Shown piece after piece: positions 60,375 through 64,000 of a stretch of 64,000 nt of DNA. The translations under genes were made by a program, and so were the position numbers. Within the stretch, counting starts at the first letter, position 1, and every line of letters begins with the position of its first letter. Origin of the DNA: Paraglaciecola sp. L1A13 (GTDB taxonomy: Bacteria; Pseudomonadota; Gammaproteobacteria; Enterobacterales; Alteromonadaceae); the NCBI RefSeq assembly GCF_009796745.1, contig NZ_CP047024.1:1426001-1490000 (forward strand). The letters run 5' to 3'. The notes under the pieces were generated by a model that saw only the letters and a program-made list of their open reading frames with translations, was not told the DNA's origin and did not search any database.

Positions 60375-61355
60375 ATGGATAGAATAAAAACATTGCTACC
60401 TGGCATTATGGTGGCGACAATTGTAGGCATGGCTGCGCTATTTCTGAGCGAACATTACGGCGCACCCGCTATGTTATTTGCTCTTTTATTGGGTATTGCG
60501 ATGTCTTTTTTACACCATGGAACCCAGTGTAAAACGGGTATAGAATTTACGGCCAGTACTATTTTGCGGATCGGCGTCGCGTTACTTGGTCTACGTATAG
60601 CCTTTGGTGATCTAGTCGCGTTAGGCTGGAAAACTGGCTTATTATTAGTCGTTGCCATTATGAGTACCATTTTATTAGGAGTGGTTCTTGCTAAGGCGTT
60701 TGGATTACAAAAACGCTTCGGTGTACTCACGGGGGGGGCGGTTGGTATTTGTGGCGCGTCAGCGGCCATGGCTATATCAGCTGTATTGCCTGATAGCAAA
60801 GACAAAGACCGCGATACATTATTAACCATTATTGGTGTAACGGCCTTATCTACTATGGCCATGGTGGTATATCCTATTATCGCCGGAATGTTGGAGCTAG
60901 ATGAAACCGCAACCAGTATCTTCCTTGGCGGCACTATCCACGATGTAGCACAAGTCGTTGGTGCTGGATATTCTGTATCTGAACAAACAGGTGTTTTAGC
61001 AACTTTAACGAAACTGGTCCGTGTCGCATTATTAATGCCGGTGGTCGTGTGTATATTACTTGTGCTGCGGATGAATTTTGATAAAAGCAGTCATGCCAAA
61101 GCACCAGGTATTCCTTTGTTTTTAATCGGTTTTGTTATTTTGATGAGCATTAATAGCATGGTAGCCTTACCCGAGGCACTGACCACAATATCGGCCGATA
61201 TCTCTCGCTTTGCATTAGTGATAGCCATTGCGGCTATTGGCATGAAATCGAATTTAAGCCAATTACTGACAGTGGGCGTTAAACCCATTTTATTACTTGT
61301 GCTGGAAACGGTTTGGATCGCAGGATTGATCTTGGTATGCCTTCCTTATCTTTAA
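60375..61355 (+). CDS. yeiH: YeiH family (UPF0324) putative sulfate exporter
   Basis: 326 residues with about ten membrane helices, ATG 60375 chosen (a GTG at 60366 is closer to the AGG). Seen: LLGIAMSFLHHGTQ, ILRIGVALLGLRIAF, FGVLTGGAVGICGASAAMA, GGTIHDVAQVVGAGYSVSEQ and AIAAIGMKSNLSQLL, the family signature. YeiH-type proteins are predicted to export sulfate (TauZ in taurine degraders). Its position between the dioxygenase and the sulfite dehydrogenase supports sulfur export. Gap 52 bp to the previous gene. Confidence 0.9.
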   Translation: MDRIKTLLPGIMVATIVGMAALFLSEHYGAPAMLFALLLGIAMSFLHHGTQCKTGIEFTASTILRIGVALLGLRIAFGDLVALGWKTGLLLVVAIMSTILLGVVLAKAFGLQKRFGVLTGGAVGICGASAAMAISAVLPDSKDKDRDTLLTIIGVTALSTMAMVVYPIIAGMLELDETATSIFLGGTIHDVAQVVGAGYSVSEQTGVLATLTKLVRVALLMPVVVCILLVLRMNFDKSSHAKAPGIPLFLIGFVILMSINSMVALPEALTTISADISRFALVIAIAAIGMKSNLSQLLTVGVKPILLLVLETVWIAGLILVCLPYL

Positions 61356-61378
61356 ATTTGTCTTAATGAGGTGATGTC

Positions 61379-62713
61379 ATGAAACTTACACGGCGCAAGG
61401 TTGCTGTTTCTCCTGCTCAGGTACAATCGGCACTATCCAATGATTCAAACATTGGCACTTCGCCAATTGTTAGTTCTTCCCATGAACGCAGGGTTTTATC
61501 CAGACGACGTTTTTTGCTGGGTTTAGGAACATTTGGAGCATTGACGGGGGCACAGACGCTACTCGCGCCCCTACTGCCATCAGGCATGATATCCAGTGCC
61601 CTAGCTCAAACTAATAGCCCTGCAACGATTATCGGAAAAAGCGCTGGGCTGGTGGTATTAAACGATCGTCCGATCAACGCCGAAACACCCGCTCATATGC
61701 TTGATGACAACATTACCAAAGCAGAAAATATGTTCGTGCGTAACAATGGTATTCCGCCAGCGAGTATTGACGTGGCGAACTGGGTGTTAACCATCGAAGG
61801 GGAGTCAGCCAAGGAATCCAAGCAATACACGTTGGCCGAATTAAAGCAAAAATTTACCCATCACAGTTATCAAATAACGTTGGAATGCGGTGGCAATGGC
61901 CGAGCCGAATTTAGCCCAGGGGCCAAAGGCAATCAATGGACAACAGGTGCTGTAGCCTGCCCCAAATGGACAGGGGTACGTTTAGCCGATGTCCTTAAGG
62001 ACGTGGGAATAAAAGATGACGCGGTTTACATAGGCTATTACGGGAAAGACACTCATATTAGTGGTGACCCAACTAAAAACGCTATTTCACGAGGCGTACC
62101 TATAGCCAAGGCGCTTGAGGATGAAAACCTTATCGCTTGGGCCATGAACGACGCAGATATACCGGTTATGAACGGTCATCCGTTACGATTAGTCATAGGT
62201 GGTTGGCCAGCATCGACTTCAGGCAAGTGGCTTGAGCGTATTGTGATACGAGACCGAGTACACGATGGCGCTAAAATGGCCGCGCCTGCCTATCGGGTTC
62301 CTTGTGAGCCGGTAGCACCTGGTAGTGAGGTTGCAGCTGAAGATATGTGTATTATTCACGCTATGCCGATTAAGTCCTTGATAACGTATCCAAAATCCGG
62401 TGAAAGCCACAAAAAAGAAAATCAATTTGTTGTGCGTGGTCATGCTTGGGCAGGGGACAAAGTCGTTAGTGATGTTCATATTTCCGCCGATTTCGGGCAA
62501 ACTTGGCAATCTGCTTCGCTAGAAAAACCAGCGAATCGTAACGCTTGGCAACATTGGCATAGCCAAATTCAATTTCCTACTAAGGGGTACTTCGAAGTAT
62601 GGGCGAAGGCAACCGATAGTGACGGTGTGAGTCAGCCGATGATATTGCCAGGGTGGAACCCCAAAGGTTATTTGAACAACGCATGTCACCGCGTTGCTGT
62701 ACAAGTGGTGTAA
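61379..62713 (+). CDS. sorA: Molybdopterin sulfite dehydrogenase catalytic subunit (SorA-like)
   Basis: 444 residues. Twin-arginine signal with SRRRFLLGLG at 41-50 and hydrophobic stretch to ALAQ at ~77. Sulfite-oxidase fold: NMFVRNNGIPP, the molybdenum Cys170 in QITLECGGNGRAEF, WTTGAVACPKWTGVRLADVL, VIGGWPASTSGKWLERIVI, and the C-terminal Moco dimerisation domain. Periplasmic oxidation of sulfite to sulfate, passing electrons to the cytochrome encoded next. A long N-terminal leader (40 residues) precedes the Tat motif. TAA overlaps the next ATG by one base. Confidence 0.92.
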   Translation: MKLTRRKVAVSPAQVQSALSNDSNIGTSPIVSSSHERRVLSRRRFLLGLGTFGALTGAQTLLAPLLPSGMISSALAQTNSPATIIGKSAGLVVLNDRPINAETPAHMLDDNITKAENMFVRNNGIPPASIDVANWVLTIEGESAKESKQYTLAELKQKFTHHSYQITLECGGNGRAEFSPGAKGNQWTTGAVACPKWTGVRLADVLKDVGIKDDAVYIGYYGKDTHISGDPTKNAISRGVPIAKALEDENLIAWAMNDADIPVMNGHPLRLVIGGWPASTSGKWLERIVIRDRVHDGAKMAAPAYRVPCEPVAPGSEVAAEDMCIIHAMPIKSLITYPKSGESHKKENQFVVRGHAWAGDKVVSDVHISADFGQTWQSASLEKPANRNAWQHWHSQIQFPTKGYFEVWAKATDSDGVSQPMILPGWNPKGYLNNACHRVAVQVV

Positions 62714-63123
62714 TGATGAGTAGACCACTTCTCACACGTCGCGATTCAAGGGCACAAAGGTTTCGAATACTTGGTCTACTGACGATTGCTCTGTTGGGCT
62801 ACACGAACGCCATGGCCGAAACTACTGTAACTACTGTCCCACAGAATGGAATCGATCCTATTTCTGGGTTTGTGATTAAACCTGGATTTGAAATAGTGCG
62901 AGCCAATTGCACAGCCTGCCACTCTGGTAAACTAGTGACGCAAAACCACATGAGTCGAGAACGCTGGTTGACGACTATCCGCTGGATGCAAAAAACGCAG
63001 AATCTGTGGCCCTTGCCTCAAGAGAAACAGATACTTGATTATTTGAGCGCTAACTATGGCGAAAGAACATCAGGCCGTAGAGCACCTTTGCCCGCGAACT
63101 TGATGCCTTCTATATCTAAATAA
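62713..63123 (+). CDS. sorB: c-type cytochrome subunit of sulfite dehydrogenase (SorB-like)
   Basis: 136 residues from ATG 62713, which overlaps the SorA stop (TAATG); the earlier frame opening is inside SorA. Signal peptide with LGLLTIALLGYTNAMA, mature ETTVTT. One heme site CTACH (Cys66-His70), with Met in NHMSRER a candidate axial ligand, then RWLTTIRWMQKTQNLWPLPQ and SANYGERTSGRRAPLPANL. Receives electrons from the molybdenum centre. Fits the SorAB pair of Starkeya-type enzymes. Confidence 0.9.
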   Translation: MMSRPLLTRRDSRAQRFRILGLLTIALLGYTNAMAETTVTTVPQNGIDPISGFVIKPGFEIVRANCTACHSGKLVTQNHMSRERWLTTIRWMQKTQNLWPLPQEKQILDYLSANYGERTSGRRAPLPANLMPSISK

Positions 63124-63275
63124 ACGGCTTCAATAACTAAATGATACTCAATAGGCTTAGTCCCGATTCAGCCTGTTGTGTAATAGAAAGGTTAATAGTC
63201 TTCGCGTCTTTTGCAGTGATCACCGCCAGCCGTCTCCGGCACTTCTGGTCTTGCAGTGGTCGGGCCTTTCTATGG

Positions 63276-63665
63276 CTAGTTAGCACGTAAATGCTGTAGA
63301 ATTTCGCAGTCTTTTATATGTTCGTTGCCACAGCAATTGGCGAGCGCTTGCAGGTTTTTTTCTAACTGCAGTAGCTCATATTGTGCGATGCGAATTTGCT
63401 CAAGTTGCTGGGAAATTAGCGTATCGACTTGCGCGCAAGGCGCATTGCCATCGCTTTGCACAGCAACCAATCTTTTTATGTCAGCCAGAGGCATACGCAA
63501 CTCTTTGCAGCGGCGAATAAATTTTAACGATGAGACGTCTTGTTCGCGATAATAACGGTAACCGTTGTCACCTCGTTTTGCCTCAGGTAGCAGACCAATA
63601 TCTTCATAATAACGAATGGTCTTAGCGTTGACACCAGTAACACTGGCGAGTTGTTTTATTTGCAT
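63276..63665 (-). CDS. MerR family heavy-metal regulator (ZntR/CadR-like)
   Basis: 129 residues: winged HTH MQIKQLASVTGVNAKTIRYY, LPEAKRGDNGYRYY, then the dimerisation helix and metal loop. Cys77 and the terminal Cys111, Cys112, His116, Cys120 (CCGNEHIKDC) resemble the zinc site of ZntR, with one fewer residue between His and the last Cys, so Zn/Cd/Pb sensing is expected but CueR-like copper is less likely. Divergent from a CDF transporter with a MerR-type promoter between them. Confidence 0.92.
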   Translation of the reverse strand: MQIKQLASVTGVNAKTIRYYEDIGLLPEAKRGDNGYRYYREQDVSSLKFIRRCKELRMPLADIKRLVAVQSDGNAPCAQVDTLISQQLEQIRIAQYELLQLEKNLQALANCCGNEHIKDCEILQHLRAN

Positions 63666-63671
63666 AACCGG

Positions 63672-63702
63672 TTGACCTTCCTGTAGCTGGAAGCTTTATT
63701 CT
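63672..63702 (+). promoter_or_regulatory. MerR-type operator/promoter with 19-bp spacer
   Basis: TTGACC (63672-63677), 19-bp spacer, TATTCT (63697-63702). The spacer carries the dyad CTTCC-TGTAGCT-GGAAG (63679-63693 region), the arrangement by which MerR regulators twist the DNA to activate. It drives the CDF gene. Confidence 0.85.
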
Positions 63703-63735
63703 ACGCTTATTCAATAACAAAGTAACGAGGATCCA

Positions 63736-64000
63736 ATGAGTGAATGCTGCGGCGTAAATGCCCAAGATAAAGAACAGCGAACGTTACTATGGACGGTATT
63801 AGGACTAAATGGTGGCATGTTTTTCGTGGAATTCATTGCCGGCTGGTTAGGTGACTCAAGCGGACTAATGGCCGATTCGTTAGATATGCTTGCCGATGCC
63901 ATGGTGTATATGGTGGGTTTATATGCAGTTGGAAAGGCCATTCAGTATAAAGCTAAGGCGGCATTATTTAATGGGAGTTTACAATTGGTGCTTGCTGGGT
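63736..64000 (+). CDS. CDF family metal cation transporter, 3' end outside window
   Basis: Open frame from ATG 63736 (AACGAGG before it) to the window end, 88 codons seen. MSECCGVNAQDKEQRTLLWT, then GLNGGMFFVEFIAGWLGDSS (first helix), GLMADSLDMLADAMVYMVGL, the CDF metal-binding helix with DSLDMLAD. The N-terminal Cys-Cys may bind metal. Cation diffusion facilitators expel Zn, Cd, Co or Fe with proton exchange. Regulated by the divergent MerR protein. Confidence 0.9.
   Translation, partial: MSECCGVNAQDKEQRTLLWTVLGLNGGMFFVEFIAGWLGDSSGLMADSLDMLADAMVYMVGLYAVGKAIQYKAKAALFNGSLQLVLAG

Overview
The window looks like a chromosomal segment of a marine gammaproteobacterium of the order Alteromonadales, most likely Alteromonadaceae close to Glaciecola/Paraglaciecola. 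This placement is inferred from the gene repertoire (sodium-driven PomAB stator, RibBX-type riboflavin gene, PEP-CTERM/PrsT proteins, HisG of the long form, Ile-Ala tRNAs in the rRNA spacer) and from rRNA of clear gammaproteobacterial type; no database search was possible. Most of the window is core chromosome.

Layout. 1-5.0 kb, plus strand: riboflavin and thiamine genes ribE (cut by the window edge), ribBX, ribH, nusB, thiL, pgpA and a YaiI-family gene. 5.1-8.1 kb, minus: xseB-ispA-dxs (isoprenoid precursors). 8.5-10.2 kb, plus: pomAB flagellar stator. 10.2-17.8 kb: a lipid-modification cluster (NTF2-like, SDR, FAD oxidoreductase, DUF1365, Cfa, chalcone-isomerase-like, DUF3833 lipoprotein) facing a LON-domain gene, an ECF sigma factor and its ChrR-type zinc anti-sigma factor. 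Two matching promoter elements (TGATCT-N18-TAATAA and TGATCT-N18-TATAAA) tie the cluster to the sigma factor. 17.9-23.2 kb: bamD (reading frame broken), rluD, pgeF, clpB. 23.4-27.1 kb, minus: PrsT and a PEP-CTERM surface protein with a textbook sigma-54 promoter. 27.4 kb: pssA.

29.0-35.1 kb: a complete rRNA operon (two tandem promoters, boxB/boxA, 16S, tRNA-Ile, tRNA-Ala, 23S, 5S, terminator), followed by a duplicated 5S-end plus terminator that encloses six 14-bp dyad repeats, then a C-terminal relic of dnaE2/imuC. 36.0-38.2 kb: a copper-handling RiPP-type operon, with a secreted precursor carrying 14 EGKCG motifs, an MNIO (DUF692) modifying enzyme and its DUF2063 partner, followed by an unlisted 43-codon membrane peptide. 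38.5-45.9 kb, plus: apt, dnaX (with a conserved -1 frameshift heptamer), ybaB, recR, htpG, adk, MAPEG. 46.0-47.9 kb, minus: ibpA-type Hsp20 behind a ROSE-like RNA thermometer, YceI and cytochrome b561.

48.2-57.0 kb, minus: the histidine operon hisL-G-D-C-B-H-A-(branched-chain aminotransferase)-F-IE, with a recognisable His-rich leader peptide and attenuator. 57.3-58.1 kb: two uncharacterised genes, one a Cys-rich zinc-ribbon protein. 58.4-63.1 kb, plus: an operon of aldo/keto reductase, HxE-type 2-oxoglutarate dioxygenase, YeiH-family exporter and a SorAB-like sulfite dehydrogenase, suggesting sulfur-compound oxidation. 63.3-64.0 kb: a ZntR/CadR-like MerR regulator divergent from a CDF metal-efflux gene (cut by the window edge), with a 19-bp-spacer MerR promoter between them.

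The window also holds three heat-shock genes (clpB, htpG, ibpA), each with a sigma-32-like promoter. I found no insertion sequence, prophage or CRISPR array.
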